DNA of 64,000 nt from Halichondria panicea (GCF_963675165.1 NC_087381.1:1488001-1552000), one strand, 5' to 3'. Counted from the first letter of the stretch, positions 9,552 through 20,519 are shown. Notes: a model not told the origin generated them from the sequence alone. Numbers and translations: made by a program.

Positions 9552-11504
9552 ATGGAGTTCCTTTACCTACTATTGTTAACTCTCTCTTCCCATCTTATGA
9601 TTGCTACTGCTAATTCTTCACCAGTAGAAGCAAACACTGAAGCAGTGGATAACAATACTTGCTGGACAAAGATACAAATACCATGTGAAACTTTATCAAC
9701 GACACAAAATGGTTTAATAAGAAGAGGTATCAGCTCAGAGAAGTTCATTGGCTCAAAGGTAATCGAAGATCATGACATGGATTGTTATCCATGGATGTTT
9801 CGTAATCCCATAAATGGAAAATGTGAATGTAGTAACATTCCACTTCACTCTGTACTATGTGATGTTGAAATCAGCAGGACATCCATTCTTGATTGCTATT
9901 GTATGACTTACGATAGTGAGAGCAATGAAACTCAACTAGGAAGATGTGTGTATGGTTGCGGACATAAAACAGACACTGTCTTTTATACACTTCCAAATAG
10001 CACAGACGATCTTAATTCATACTCTTGTGGAAGACTGAACCGCGATTCAACACTGTGTGGGCAGTGTCTACCAGGATATTCACCACTCTTGTACTCGTAT
10101 GAAATGAAATGCATGAACTGCACGGGAGAGAACATGACCTACAACTGGATCAAGTACATAGCAGTTGCTTACATTCCATTAACATTTTTCTTTTTCTTTG
10201 TCGTAATCTTTAAATTTAACGGAAATTCTCCTTTGCTAAAGTTGTTCATTAGTGTGTCCCAGGGAATCTCTTCACCCATTGCGGCAAGAGCTTTTCTTTC
10301 AGTTGTTTCAAGGAAAGCTTATATTGAGAATTTCACTAGTGCTTTAGGTAGCTTCTATGGTATCTGGAATTTGGATTTCTTTCGTACCGTCATTCCACCT
10401 ATTTGTGCAATGGACATTAGTCAAATACAAGTGTTTGCTTTGGATTATGCTATTGCCTTTTATCCATTGGTACTGGTTATTCTGACTTACTTTCTCATTA
10501 GTTTGCATAGCCGTGATGTACGTATAGTTGTTTGGTTGTGGAGACCTTTTCATAAGGTTTTCGGTTTAGTTAGTCAAAGCTGGGATATGGAAGGGTCGAT
10601 TGTGAATGCTTTTGCTACCTTCTTTTTACTCTCCTACTTAAAGATTCTCAACACTACTACTGATTTGCTAATATTTACGAAAATGTATGTACTGAAAGAC
10701 AACAACAAAGAATACGCTAAAAAGCACGTACTTTACTATGATGCCACAGTAGAATACTTGGGACAAGAACATCTTCCGTACGCAATAGTAGCTTTGTTTG
10801 TCGGAGTTTTCATTGTAATACTTCCTATAGTGTTTCTGATTGTATATCCAATGAAATGGTTTCAGAAATTTCTCAATGCTTTGAAAATTCAGCGTCAACG
10901 CCTTGACATGTTTGTCAACTGCTACCAAGGTTACTACAAGGACGGAACAAATGGTACCAGAGATTATCGATGGTTTTCTGTGTCATACTTCATATTTCAG
11001 CTGATTATGTTCATACTATTCACAGTCACGCAAAGTATCTATTGTTTTTCTATTGGAGCGTTATTCACAGTTACTCTCATATTTATGCACCTTTCATTAC
11101 GACCATACAAGGAAGAATTCAAAGTTTATGACATAACAGATGCCTTCATGCTACTAAGTATGAGTGGAGTGTTCATTATGGCAATCGCAGGAGATGAAGC
11201 TGACATCAAAGCTTCTTACTTCAGTACATTTTCTTATTCATTTCTAGCACTCCTTGGAATTATCCCGATAATCTACTTTCTTGTAGTAACTATTTGGTGG
11301 CTCCTGGTAAAGAAACAACTCAAAACTTGGTGCATCAGCAAACTTCGTAGCTTTCGAGCTCAGCCTGAAATCCCACAAATTGAAGAGTCGTTTTCAGACA
11401 GTGATATTCCACACAGGTTGGAAAATCCATCAGATTACTCATCACCAAATACCCCACTGATTTCTGCCACTGGAAAAGATGCAAAGTATGGCTCCGTTGC
11501 TTGA
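9552..11504 (+). CDS. g5: 650-aa Cys-rich multipass membrane protein (reference copy)
   Basis: One uninterrupted ORF. Residues 1-21 are a signal peptide. Residues 22-200 are an ectodomain with Cys at about 37, 45, 78, 91, 93, 103, 115, 117, 132, 136, 159, 169, 172, 187 and 190, and several N-glycosylation sequons (NNT, NET, NST, NCT, NMT). CGQCLPGYSP...CMNC just before the membrane resembles the short Cys motif of ephrin-receptor-like/GCC2-GCC3 repeats. Hydrophobic segments lie at about 203-221, 229-250 (weak), 296-317, 350-366, 410-432, 474-494, 497-514, 531-547 and 560-586. A conserved loop YYKDGTNGTRDYRWFS (461-476) precedes the last group. The tail (587-650) is basic, then acidic and Ser-rich (EESFSDSD). 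It is probably a plasma-membrane receptor or channel-like protein. No GPCR (DRY, NPxxY), kinase or catalytic motif is visible. I do not recognise a named family. Confidence 0.9.
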   Translation: MEFLYLLLLTLSSHLMIATANSSPVEANTEAVDNNTCWTKIQIPCETLSTTQNGLIRRGISSEKFIGSKVIEDHDMDCYPWMFRNPINGKCECSNIPLHSVLCDVEISRTSILDCYCMTYDSESNETQLGRCVYGCGHKTDTVFYTLPNSTDDLNSYSCGRLNRDSTLCGQCLPGYSPLLYSYEMKCMNCTGENMTYNWIKYIAVAYIPLTFFFFFVVIFKFNGNSPLLKLFISVSQGISSPIAARAFLSVVSRKAYIENFTSALGSFYGIWNLDFFRTVIPPICAMDISQIQVFALDYAIAFYPLVLVILTYFLISLHSRDVRIVVWLWRPFHKVFGLVSQSWDMEGSIVNAFATFFLLSYLKILNTTTDLLIFTKMYVLKDNNKEYAKKHVLYYDATVEYLGQEHLPYAIVALFVGVFIVILPIVFLIVYPMKWFQKFLNALKIQRQRLDMFVNCYQGYYKDGTNGTRDYRWFSVSYFIFQLIMFILFTVTQSIYCFSIGALFTVTLIFMHLSLRPYKEEFKVYDITDAFMLLSMSGVFIMAIAGDEADIKASYFSTFSYSFLALLGIIPIIYFLVVTIWWLLVKKQLKTWCISKLRSFRAQPEIPQIEESFSDSDIPHRLENPSDYSSPNTPLISATGKDAKYGSVA

Positions 11505-12391
11505 AGTGTCATTCCAGAGCCATGGTTGTAATGCTAAAGTTGACTGTACGGAAAGTGTAGCTTCCCTTCACATACAAGTATATAGGTGTTTGTGCACAGT
11601 GCACAACTATAGTGGTAGAGACAGCATGTCATAATTATTAATTTTCCTAGAGCACTACAGTGCAAAACCCTCAGTGTTAGTCGAGGTTGAATAGCTTTAT
11701 AAGTGACAGAAAATATAGTTATTGTTACTGCATGAGTCATCATGTAATAATTCAGTATCATATATATAGTTGATGTACAATTCTTGCAACTTTATATTGT
11801 TCTACTATATTATAGGTAGTCCACCAGTATTGAGTTTTCACATGGAAATAACAGGGCTCCTCCACATGGTATACGTGCATGTATGGAATGTGCTTGGCTA
11901 AGATTGACTTAGTCTCATGTACCTCAGATGTAATGTTTTGTTACTACTATAATTTATTGATCATTTGTTTCGTGCATATGTATAGCCTCGTTCGGCCTGG
12001 GAACAAGGCTAATGCTAATTAATCTTAAAAAATTGAGATTCTCGTGTGATATCTCCTCTGGTACATGTTTGCATGGCGAAAACGCGTTCGAAAATGAATA
12101 TCATTAAGTACAATGAAAATCTTAGCAGCACTTAGCAGTTTGACATAGCATAATTTTTACATAGCTAGAATCCGCATAGTAAGACGCCCCATCCCCGCAT
12201 GTGCTCCTGGTATACGCTAAGAGACTTTTTATGACAAATTGGTTTAGTACCTCGTATATAGTCTGTCTGAACATAGTATTAGCAAGATTGTTGAAACTCA
12301 CCGTCACTGCATATATCAATGGGTTTTATTCTCAATACTGCATGTTTATGTAGCAATCAGTTAATTGCAGTCCTTGCATGCTTATATAATA
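11505..12391. other. 3' flank of g5
   Basis: No gene seen. Near-identical to 6232-7065, apart from an extra stretch around 12325-12380 just before the MITE. Contains the short AGCCTCG/CCTGGG palindromic relic at about 11985. Confidence 0.75.
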
Positions 12392-12601
12392 TACCGTATA
12401 GCAGGTAATTTTCATGCGGCAAAATATTCGTGGTTTTCGTGATTGACGGTCTGACCACGAATATTTTACCCACGAATGAAGCGACCTTGCCTACCTTTAC
12501 CTGCAGTGCAAGCAGCAACCACGAAAACATTATCTACCAAATGGCTAAATACTGCTCAACCACGAATATTTTGTCCTCCAAAAATTACCCGCTAGACGGT
12601 A
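12392..12601. mobile_element. ~210-bp MITE flanked by TA, copy 3
   Basis: Same ends and length as the copy at 7066, with TACCGTATAGCAGGTAATTT at the left and an inverted terminal match ending ACGGTA at the right. Non-coding. Confidence 0.85.
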
Positions 12602-12723
12602 TAGCATTTTAAATTAGTGACATCTTGTAATAATTATTAATGGTATACACACAGCGGAATTTTCATGATGGTATTACGCAATGTAGCGTAAGGATATAAT
12701 TTAGCCCTTAGCTCAGCTATAAC

Positions 12724-13283
12724 TATCCGTCTAGAAAAACATTTGCAATGTGAAAAATTGCTAGGATTGGCCAGGGGAACCACAAAAAAGCGTGGAAACA
12801 AGAAATCAGACGAGAGCATAACTCCAATCCGTTACAACGTCAATCACATGTACTGGTAGTTTCCCATGTTTTCCCAGCCAATAATATGCCATGCAATTTT
12901 TACTGGTGGAGTGATGACAAATCCCTATATATTTATTATACATCCATTTTGGAATGTGCGGGCACATAATCATGATGATTTGTGATGAATTGATGTTCCT
13001 AATACATGCAGTGTTGAGCACAGGTATACACACAGTACATCCATGCGTAGTAACATGCACGGGACCGTACTGGTGACCTGCATGGAATGATGTGGTGGAT
13101 GGAAGCTGGTAGATAGATCTGGAACACTGTCTATTATTTAATATACTATGTATTGTACATGTTCATGATGTTGTAACGGATTGGAGTTATGCTCTCGTCT
13201 GATTTCTTGTTTCCACGCTTTTTTGTGGTTCCCCTGGCCAATCCTAGCAATTTTTCACATTGCAAATGTTTTTCTAGTCGGAT
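12724..13283. mobile_element. ~550-bp fold-back element with ~110-bp arms, copy 1
   Basis: The left arm (about 12724-12835) and right arm (about 13173-13283) are inverted copies. The outer ends read ATCCGWCTAGAAAAACATT, followed by TTGCTAGGATTGGCCAGG and CCACGCTTTTTTGTGG. The centre is unique and non-coding. A second full copy in the opposite orientation is at 44499-45042, and a one-armed copy is at 56258-56478. The arms give small spurious ORFs. Confidence 0.85.
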
Positions 13284-14095
13284 TCCCTTTCTTTTTCAGT
13301 ACAGTTTACGTATCATGACATGCATAAGTGGAACGTCAAGAGGCAGTACAGAAGTTCAAGAAGAGAAGACAGGACTAATCAGATATCTTCTCTGGACTAA
13401 TAATAATGAGCTATTATAATTAATAAATTATAGTAATGAGTAATATTGCTTGTATGTTGAATTTGTGAATCAGTATTAAATGACAGCCATTTTAAGAGCA
13501 TGCCTGTCAGAGAAAGGGAGCTAGAGCTGAACAGTGTGAAGAAAAGCAACACCTCAGGCTCTGGAAAAGCTGATTTAGGCACGGTTTATTAGCCACGCCT
13601 ATCTATTATTAATTGGCCACAACGCAATAAAATTATTGCTGAGTCATTAAAGATGGCGGAATTGTCTAGGTAAGAGAAATAGAGACTGGGAGGTCATCTG
13701 CCTCGGGAAGCAATCGCAAATCTGAAGAAGCGCTTTGTAATCCAGGTTGTAGTCGTTTGGAAACCCTGTGCAGAATGTCCTGGAGATGGCTGTACTTGGA
13801 GCAAATGCTGGGCAAGAAACTTGCTCACTTACTTAGTCAGTCAACAAAGAGCGGTGAAACGTCGAAATAGTACAATTTTTAAAATGACAATATTCATTCA
13901 TTAAAATGTTCATGGATTATGAAATGAGAGATACAAAGAGAGAAAAGGCTAAATAAACTATCTGTCTAGCCAGTTCCTTGATGTGGCCTTTCCCTGCAGA
14001 GATAGAACAGTTTGAACATGAGTCAAAATAATTGAAATATTGCTAAACATGGGCAAACCCACTGCCAATCCATATGTAAAACCTACTGGTTTTAC
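13284..14095. repeat. Dispersed repeat adjoining the fold-back element
   Basis: Inverted match to 43655-44498; the 14046-14095 end also matches 54025 onward. Landmarks are GTAAAACCTACTGGTTTTAC (about 14076, a near-palindrome), GTGGCCTTTCCCTGCAGAG and GTCGTTTGGAAACCCTGTGC. With the fold-back element it forms a ~1.4-kb unit present twice in opposite orientation. No convincing gene. Confidence 0.75.
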
Positions 14096-14099
14096 TAAT

Positions 14100-14361
14100 A
14101 TTATCCTATTTGGGCTTAATTGAATGCATATACACAAGTTGACTATTTCAGTTGATTGACTATTTCAGTTTACTATACATACAGACGAAAGAAAACAAAG
14201 TATTCATAATTAAAATTCCGTGCAATACATAAATGAAACATTCTAATATTGTTTACTGTTTCACTTTCATCTCCAAAATAATATACTTTACCAGGTGCTC
14301 TACTAAATAGGCTTACGCTTACCGAATAGAGAACAAGATCCCTCAGTTATAAGATTTAGAT
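14100..14361 (+). promoter_or_regulatory. Type A 5' flank of g6
   Basis: Inverted match to 1382-1650. Includes a duplicated GACTATTTCAGTT, a pyrimidine-rich tract (TTTCACTTTCATCTCC), ACCAGGTGCTCTACTAAATA and the leader TATAAGATTTAGAT before the ATG. A 3' splice site at the ACCAG is possible but unproven. Confidence 0.5.
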
Positions 14362-16305
14362 ATGGAGTTCTATTACCTCTTAATGTTAACAACCTCCTCT
14401 CATCTTGTGATTGCTACTGCTAATTCTGTACCAGTAGAAGCAAACACTGAAGCAGTGGATAACAATACTTGCTGGACAACAGTACAAATACCCTGTGAAA
14501 CTTCACCAACCACACAAACTGGTTTAATAAAAGATCTCAGCTCAAAGAAGTCTATTGGTTCAACAGTGATCGAAGATCATTACCTGGATTGTTATCCTTG
14601 GATGTTTCGTAATTCAACAAATGGAAAATGTGAATGTAGTAACATTCCATATCGCTCTGTACTATGTGATGTTGAAATCAGCAGGACATCCATTCTTGAT
14701 TGCTATTGTATGACTTACGATAGTGAGAGCAATGAAACTCAACTAGGAAGATGTGTGTATGGTTGCGGACATAAAACGGACACTGTGTTTTATCCACTTC
14801 CAAATAACACAGACAATCTTAATTCATACTCTTGTGGAAATATGAACCGCGATTCAACACTGTGTGGGAAGTGTCTACCAGGATATTCACCACTCTTGTA
14901 CTCATATGAAATGAAATGCATGAACTGTACGGGAGAGAGTATGACCTACAATTGGATCAAGTACATAGCAGTTGCTTACATTCCATTAACATTTTTCTTT
15001 TTCTTCATTGTCATGTTTAAATTTAACGGAACTTATCCTTTGCTGAAGTTGTTCATTGGCTTGTCCCAAGGAATCTTTTCACCTATAGCCTCAAGAGCTT
15101 TTCTTTCCATTGTTTCAAAGAAATTAGTTTATATTGAAAAATTTACTAGAGCTTTAGGTAGCTTTTATGGTATCTGGAATTTGGATTTCTTTCGTACCGT
15201 CATTCCACCTATTTGTGCAATGGACATTAGTCAAATACAAGTGTTTGCTTTGGATTATGCTATTGCCTTTTATCCATTGGTACTGGTTATTCTGACTTAC
15301 TTTCTCATTAGTTTGCATAGCCGTGATGTGCGTATAGTTGTTTGGTTGTGGAGACCTTTTCATAAAGTTTTCAATTTAGTTGGTCAAAACTGGGATATGG
15401 AAGGATCGATTGTGAATGCTTTTGCTACCTTCTTTTTACTCTCCTACTTAAAATTTCTCAACACTACTGTTGATTTGCTAATATTTACTAGAATGTATGT
15501 ACTGAAGCCGAACAGCAAAGAATATGTTATAAAGCATGTACTTTACTATGATGCCACAGTGGAATTCTTTGGACATGACCATCTTCCGTATGCAATAGTA
15601 GCTTTGTTTGTCGGAGTTTTTGTTGTAATACTTCCTATAGTGTTTCTGATTGTATATCCAATGAAATGGTTCCAGAAATGTCTCAATGTTTTGAAAATTC
15701 AACGTCAACGTCTTGACATGTTTGTCAACTGCTACCAAGGTTACTACAAGGATGGAACGAATGGTACCAGAGATTATCGATGGTTTTCTGTGGCATACTT
15801 TCTTCTTCAGATGATTCTGTTCGTACTATTCTCAGTCTCGCTAAGTATCTATTGTTTTTCTATTGGAGTGTTATTCACAATTACCCTCATGTTTATGCAA
15901 CTTTCATTACGACCATACAAGGAAGAATTCAAAGTGTATAACATAACAGATGCTTTCATGCTGCTGATTCTTAGTGGAGTGTTTATTATGGCAATCGCAG
16001 GAGATGAAGCTGGCATCAAAGCTTCCTACTTCAGTACATTTTCTTATTCGGTACTAGCACTCATTGCAATTTTCCCGATGATCTACTTTTTTGTAGTAAC
16101 TATTTGGTGGCTCTTGATAAAGAAACAACTCAAAACTTGGTGCATTAGCAAATTTCGTAGCTTTCGTGCTCAACCAGAAATCCCACAAATTGATGAGTCA
16201 TTTTCGGAGAGTAATATTCTAGAGAATCCATCAGATTACTCATCATCAAATACCCCGCTGATTTCTGCCCCAGGAAAAGATTCAAAGTATGGCTCTGTTG
16301 CTTAA
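14362..16305 (+). CDS. g6: 647-aa array membrane protein
   Basis: Intact ORF with the g5 architecture. The N-terminus is of the MEFYYLLMLTTSSHLVIATA kind. The variable stretch after the first Cys differs (WTTVQIPCETSPTTQTG) and residues 55-75 carry KDLSSKKSIGST. The segment after the second hydrophobic stretch is one residue longer (SKKLVYIEKFTRALG). The tail lacks the DIPHR residues found in most copies (SESNILENPSD). It has type A 5' flank and a 3' flank shared with the deletion pseudogene g4. It looks functional at the sequence level. Function is unknown. Confidence 0.9.
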   Translation: MEFYYLLMLTTSSHLVIATANSVPVEANTEAVDNNTCWTTVQIPCETSPTTQTGLIKDLSSKKSIGSTVIEDHYLDCYPWMFRNSTNGKCECSNIPYRSVLCDVEISRTSILDCYCMTYDSESNETQLGRCVYGCGHKTDTVFYPLPNNTDNLNSYSCGNMNRDSTLCGKCLPGYSPLLYSYEMKCMNCTGESMTYNWIKYIAVAYIPLTFFFFFIVMFKFNGTYPLLKLFIGLSQGIFSPIASRAFLSIVSKKLVYIEKFTRALGSFYGIWNLDFFRTVIPPICAMDISQIQVFALDYAIAFYPLVLVILTYFLISLHSRDVRIVVWLWRPFHKVFNLVGQNWDMEGSIVNAFATFFLLSYLKFLNTTVDLLIFTRMYVLKPNSKEYVIKHVLYYDATVEFFGHDHLPYAIVALFVGVFVVILPIVFLIVYPMKWFQKCLNVLKIQRQRLDMFVNCYQGYYKDGTNGTRDYRWFSVAYFLLQMILFVLFSVSLSIYCFSIGVLFTITLMFMQLSLRPYKEEFKVYNITDAFMLLILSGVFIMAIAGDEAGIKASYFSTFSYSVLALIAIFPMIYFFVVTIWWLLIKKQLKTWCISKFRSFRAQPEIPQIDESFSESNILENPSDYSSSNTPLISAPGKDSKYGSVA

Positions 16306-17338
16306 TTGTGCTGTATAGCCATGATTGTATGCTGAGTAGTAGAGTGTACTGTCTGAAAGTGTAGCTTAAGCCTACACAAATAGGTGTTTGTGCACAGTGC
16401 ACAGTACATGCATATATAGAGACTATGTTTTTGTGTTCTTAAAAACTATATAGAGCGTACTAAACTAAAGTGCAGTGTTATTTGGATTCTATTTTGGTAT
16501 GGGAACGTATGCTGAAATAGTTATGGGTGTGAGCAGCCTCCACTACACACATTGCCTATGGCTATCTATAGTGCTATTAAATGAAGTTGTAGGCTCCAAA
16601 AGAGTGTCATGTATATTATAGAGCACGTGTAGTGCATGCACACAACGATAAAATAATGTTGATAAAACATTCAGCTATAAATATAATTATTATATTATAT
16701 ACACAAGAGTACATGTACTCCTGATATGAACTTATTTGTGGACCCACTATAGCTATATTACAAGTATTCAGGCCTGGTATAGTATGATGAAAGCACCGCG
16801 GGTGCTGATACCTCGGCGGATGAATCAAAGCTACATAACATAAAGCCATAGGTATTGCTAATACACACGTGATACCATTTGTCACGACAGAAGAGATTTA
16901 AAGGTAAAGAACCTGCAGCATACAAGCTGAGACCCACACATGAGAAGCAAATGTTGTTGGCTGTTTTATACAGTTAACATAATAAATGCATGTCGCAGGA
17001 AAAAAACATGTACTATAGTGCACTTGACTTGTGTATACAACCGTTTTGACAACAGCAAAATTGATCAGTTAGTTCCACAACAACATTCTTTTCTACCCTC
17101 TTTCTATCCCGAGTCCCCAACACTCACTCCACTGGAATGCTGATATATGTGTTACACCGGCCTGTCCGTATCAACATTCTACACACGAAAACAAGTTTGA
17201 TACGACAAACAAGTAAACCATAAAAATTATAGTCTATCTACGAACTATTGTATTGTTCGAACAATCAGTATTAATAGTCCATTTTGAATTTATTTGGGAC
17301 CACTATCATAAAGCTATTTAGCCACGCTGGTAAAATGT
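16306..17338. other. Spacer g6-g7
   Basis: No gene seen. Duplicate of 8308-9312, with small indels (an extra TATTATAGAG-type stretch near 16615 and loss of some bases near 16965). Confidence 0.75.
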
Positions 17339-17569
17339 ACTCTCCCAAAACGAGCCATATCATAAATGAACTATCAAGTGAAATACAGACTCTATATTTT
17401 CAACTTCATTCCTTACATGCAGGAGGTGCTTGCTAGTAGATTATTATTTTATAAACTATATTCAACTTCATTCACAATCTTATCATGTGCAGGTGTCACT
17501 ATAGTGGACTTACCCCTACTCCATGAATGTAGAGAACAATAATTATTATAGTCAGTCTAAGAGATAGAT
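17339..17569 (+). promoter_or_regulatory. Type B 5' flank of g7
   Basis: Motif 1 is ACTCTCCCAAAACGAGCC (17339-17356) and motif 2 is GAACTATCAAGTGAAATAC (from 17368). The same downstream order as in the g5 flank follows. Confidence 0.55.
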
Positions 17570-19522
17570 ATGGAGTTCCTTTACCTACTATTGTTAACTC
17601 TCTCTTCCCATCTTATGATTGCTACTGCTAATTCTTTACCAGTAGAAGCAAACACTGAAGCAGTGTATAACAATACTTGCTGGACAAAGATACAAATACC
17701 CTGTGAAACTTTATCAATGACACAAAATGGTTTAATAAGAAGAGGTATCAGCTCAGAGAAATTCATTGGCTCAAAGGTAATCGAAAATCATGACATGGAT
17801 TGTTATCCTTGGATGTTTCGTAATCCCATAAATGGAAAATGTGAATGTAGTAACATTCCACATCACTCTGTACTATGTGATGTTGAAATCAGCAGGACAT
17901 CCATTCTTGACTGCTATTGTATGACTTATGATAGTGAGAGCAATGAAACTCAACTAGGAAGATGTGTGTATGGTTGCGGACATAAAACAGACACTGTCTT
18001 TTATACACTTCCAAATAACACAGATGATCTTAATTCATACTCTTGTGGAAGACTGAACCGTGATTCAACACTGTGTGGGAAGTGTCTACCAGGATATTCA
18101 CCACTCTTGTACTCGTATGAAACGAAATGCATGAACTGTACGGGAGAGAACATGACCTACAACTGGATCAAGTACATAGCAGTTGCTTACATTCCATTAA
18201 CATTTTTCTTTTTCTTTGTCGTAATCTTTAAATTTAACGGAAATTCTCCTTTGCTGAAGTTGTTCATTAGTGTGTCCCAGGGAATCTTTTCACCCATAGC
18301 GGCAAGAGCTTTTCTTTCAGTTGTTTCAAGGAAAGCTTATATTCAGAATTTAACTAAAGCTTTAGGTAGCTTTTATGGTATCTGGAATTTGGATTTCTTT
18401 CGTACTGTCATTCCACCTATTTGTGCGACGGACATTAGTCAAACACAAGTGCTTGCTTTGGATTATGCTATTGCCTTTTATCCATTGGTACTGGTTATTC
18501 TGACTTACTTTCTCATTAGTTTGCATAGCCGTGATGTACGTATAGTTGTTTGGTTGTGGAGACCTTTTCATAAGGTTTTCAGTTTAGTTAGTCAAAGCTG
18601 GGATATAGAAGGGTCGATTGTGAATGCTTTTGCTACCTTCTTTTTACTCTCCTACTTAAAATTTCTCAACACTACTACTGATTTGCTAATATTTACGAAA
18701 ATGTATGTACTGAAAGACAACAGCAAAGAATACGCTAAAAAGGATGTACTTTACTATGATGCCACAGTAGAATACTTGGGACAAGAACATCTTCCGTACG
18801 CAATAGTAGCTTTGTTTGTCGGAGTTTTCATTGTAATACTTCCTATAGTGTTTCTGATTGTATATCCAATGAAATGGTTTCAGAAATGTCTCAATGCTTT
18901 GAAAATTCAGCGTCAACGCCTTGATATGTTTGTCAACTGCTACCAAGGTTACTACAAGGACGGAACAAATGGTACCAGAGATTATCGATGGTTTTCTGTG
19001 TCATACTTCATATTTCAGCTGATTATGTTCGTACTATTCACAGTCACGCAAAGTATCTATTTTTTTTCTATTGGAGCGTTAGTCACAGTTACTCTCATGT
19101 TTATGCACCTCTCATTACGACCATATAAGGAAGAATTCAAAGTGTATGACATAACAGATGCCTTAATGCTACTAAGTATGAGTGGAGTGTTCATTATGGC
19201 AATCGCAGGAGACGAAGCTGGCATCAAAGCTTCCTACTTCAGAACATTTTCTTATTCATTTCTAGCCCTCATTGCAACTGTTCCGATGATCTACTTTCTT
19301 GTAGTAACTATTTGGTGGCTCCTGGTAAAGAAACAATTCAAAACTTGGTGCATCAGCAAACTTCGTAGCTTCCGTACTCCGCCTGAAAATCCACAAATTG
19401 ATGAGTCATTTTCAGAGAGTGATATTCCACACCGGTTAGAAAATCCATCAGATTACTCCTCTCCAAATATCCCACTGATTTCTGCCATTGGAAAAGATGC
19501 AAAGTATGGCTCAGTTGCTTGA
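17570..19522 (+). CDS. g7: 650-aa array membrane protein, closest to g5
   Basis: Intact and collinear with g5 over 650 residues. Differences are scattered: VYNNTCW for VDNNTCW, YETKCMNC for YEMKCMNC just before the membrane, IQNLTKALG in the variable loop near 257, CATDISQTQVL near 285, SIYFFSIGALVTV in the late membrane region, and tail RTPPENPQIDESFSESD. It has type B 5' flank. The 3' flank switches to the kind found after g14 and g19, so the right end of the g4-g7 duplication lies close to this stop codon. Confidence 0.9.
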   Translation: MEFLYLLLLTLSSHLMIATANSLPVEANTEAVYNNTCWTKIQIPCETLSMTQNGLIRRGISSEKFIGSKVIENHDMDCYPWMFRNPINGKCECSNIPHHSVLCDVEISRTSILDCYCMTYDSESNETQLGRCVYGCGHKTDTVFYTLPNNTDDLNSYSCGRLNRDSTLCGKCLPGYSPLLYSYETKCMNCTGENMTYNWIKYIAVAYIPLTFFFFFVVIFKFNGNSPLLKLFISVSQGIFSPIAARAFLSVVSRKAYIQNLTKALGSFYGIWNLDFFRTVIPPICATDISQTQVLALDYAIAFYPLVLVILTYFLISLHSRDVRIVVWLWRPFHKVFSLVSQSWDIEGSIVNAFATFFLLSYLKFLNTTTDLLIFTKMYVLKDNSKEYAKKDVLYYDATVEYLGQEHLPYAIVALFVGVFIVILPIVFLIVYPMKWFQKCLNALKIQRQRLDMFVNCYQGYYKDGTNGTRDYRWFSVSYFIFQLIMFVLFTVTQSIYFFSIGALVTVTLMFMHLSLRPYKEEFKVYDITDALMLLSMSGVFIMAIAGDEAGIKASYFRTFSYSFLALIATVPMIYFLVVTIWWLLVKKQFKTWCISKLRSFRTPPENPQIDESFSESDIPHRLENPSDYSSPNIPLISAIGKDAKYGSVA

Positions 19523-19837
19523 AGTGTCATTCCATGCAGAGCCATGGTTGTAATGCTAAAAAGCTGACTTAGTAGAGTTTACTGGCAGTATATAGTTTTC
19601 TTTCACATACATAGATCACATGCAGAAAGTTGTTGTGTACCTCTGTGAAATCTAATTATTTATAGCTAAATGTACCTTTCAGTTTGTACTTATACTATTA
19701 TGATTGTCCACCTATATACAACTGTCCACTGACATTTGTATATAAGTGTGGGTATTTGTTGTATAGTGCATATAATTATTGTGTGGGTGTAAATCTATTT
19801 ATCAAAATGAAACTACTACACAACAACGAATGACAAA
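19523..19837. other. 3' flank of g7
   Basis: No gene seen. Matches the flanks after g14 (34293 onward) and g19 (53246 onward), for example TTGTCCACCTATATACAACT and TGGGTATTTGTTGTATA. Confidence 0.7.
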
Positions 19838-20519
19838 TTCAGGTGATGTCATTGTATATAGATGAGTAATGGCTTAATGGGTATAATTATAACTCCAGAA
19901 TCACTGTTAAGGATGATGTAATCACTGTCAATTCTCACTACCCTGGAATAAGCGGTTGCTGATCTATATCACTGGTACTATAGTCACTGCTGTATACACA
20001 GGACCATAGATAGCAGGGGGTGGGGCAATTACCCCCTGGCATTCTAGATAGCATTGCAGGATGCATGATAGATGATCCACTATAGCAAAGAAACCTCCCG
20101 CAATTTCAGCTTTAGTAAATGTAATTTTGCTACCTACAAAACTCTATATAGGTACATGCAGTGGATCACAAGCACACTGCATATTATGTTTCCTCTTGTA
20201 TATTAAACCTGATATTACGAAGAAGAAAAAAGGGGCCACCGCTGTAAATCTAAGCTATCTACGGACCTATACTGAGTATCTAGATCTATAATGACAGGCA
20301 AGTATCTTTTATTGATGTTAGTTACTCACAGTCTGTTTGAGTATACAGAAACAAACTTACAAAACGAAAATGAAATTACTATATCCCCACACAGTAAGTT
20401 AGAAAAAAGCAAAGCAACGGATGAGGCTTAAATTTAATGTTGCTTAAAACTGTATTTCATTTTTTTTCTTGTTCTCCCTATAATAATTATAGAGTCAACC
20501 TACACTTAGAATATGCAAA
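19838..20519. repeat. Intergenic block I, copy 2 (truncated)
   Basis: Matches 3227-3920 and then breaks at AATATGCAAATT, directly into the internal gene fragment g8. The type C leader that ends the other copies is absent. This is a deletion junction joining spacer to the middle of a gene. Confidence 0.8.

Noticed and set aside
10344..10928. Antisense ORFs of 69 and 86 codons repeated opposite every array gene (also opposite g6, g7, g12, g14, g15, g18, g19, g20)
   Set aside because: They recur only because the sense genes are near-identical. Their protein has no features, and their frame is fixed by the sense codons.
9552..11504. Classification as a canonical seven-helix GPCR
   Set aside because: The hydrophobic segment count is above seven and no DRY, CWxP or NPxxY signature is present. 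RDVR after the third segment is not at the expected place.
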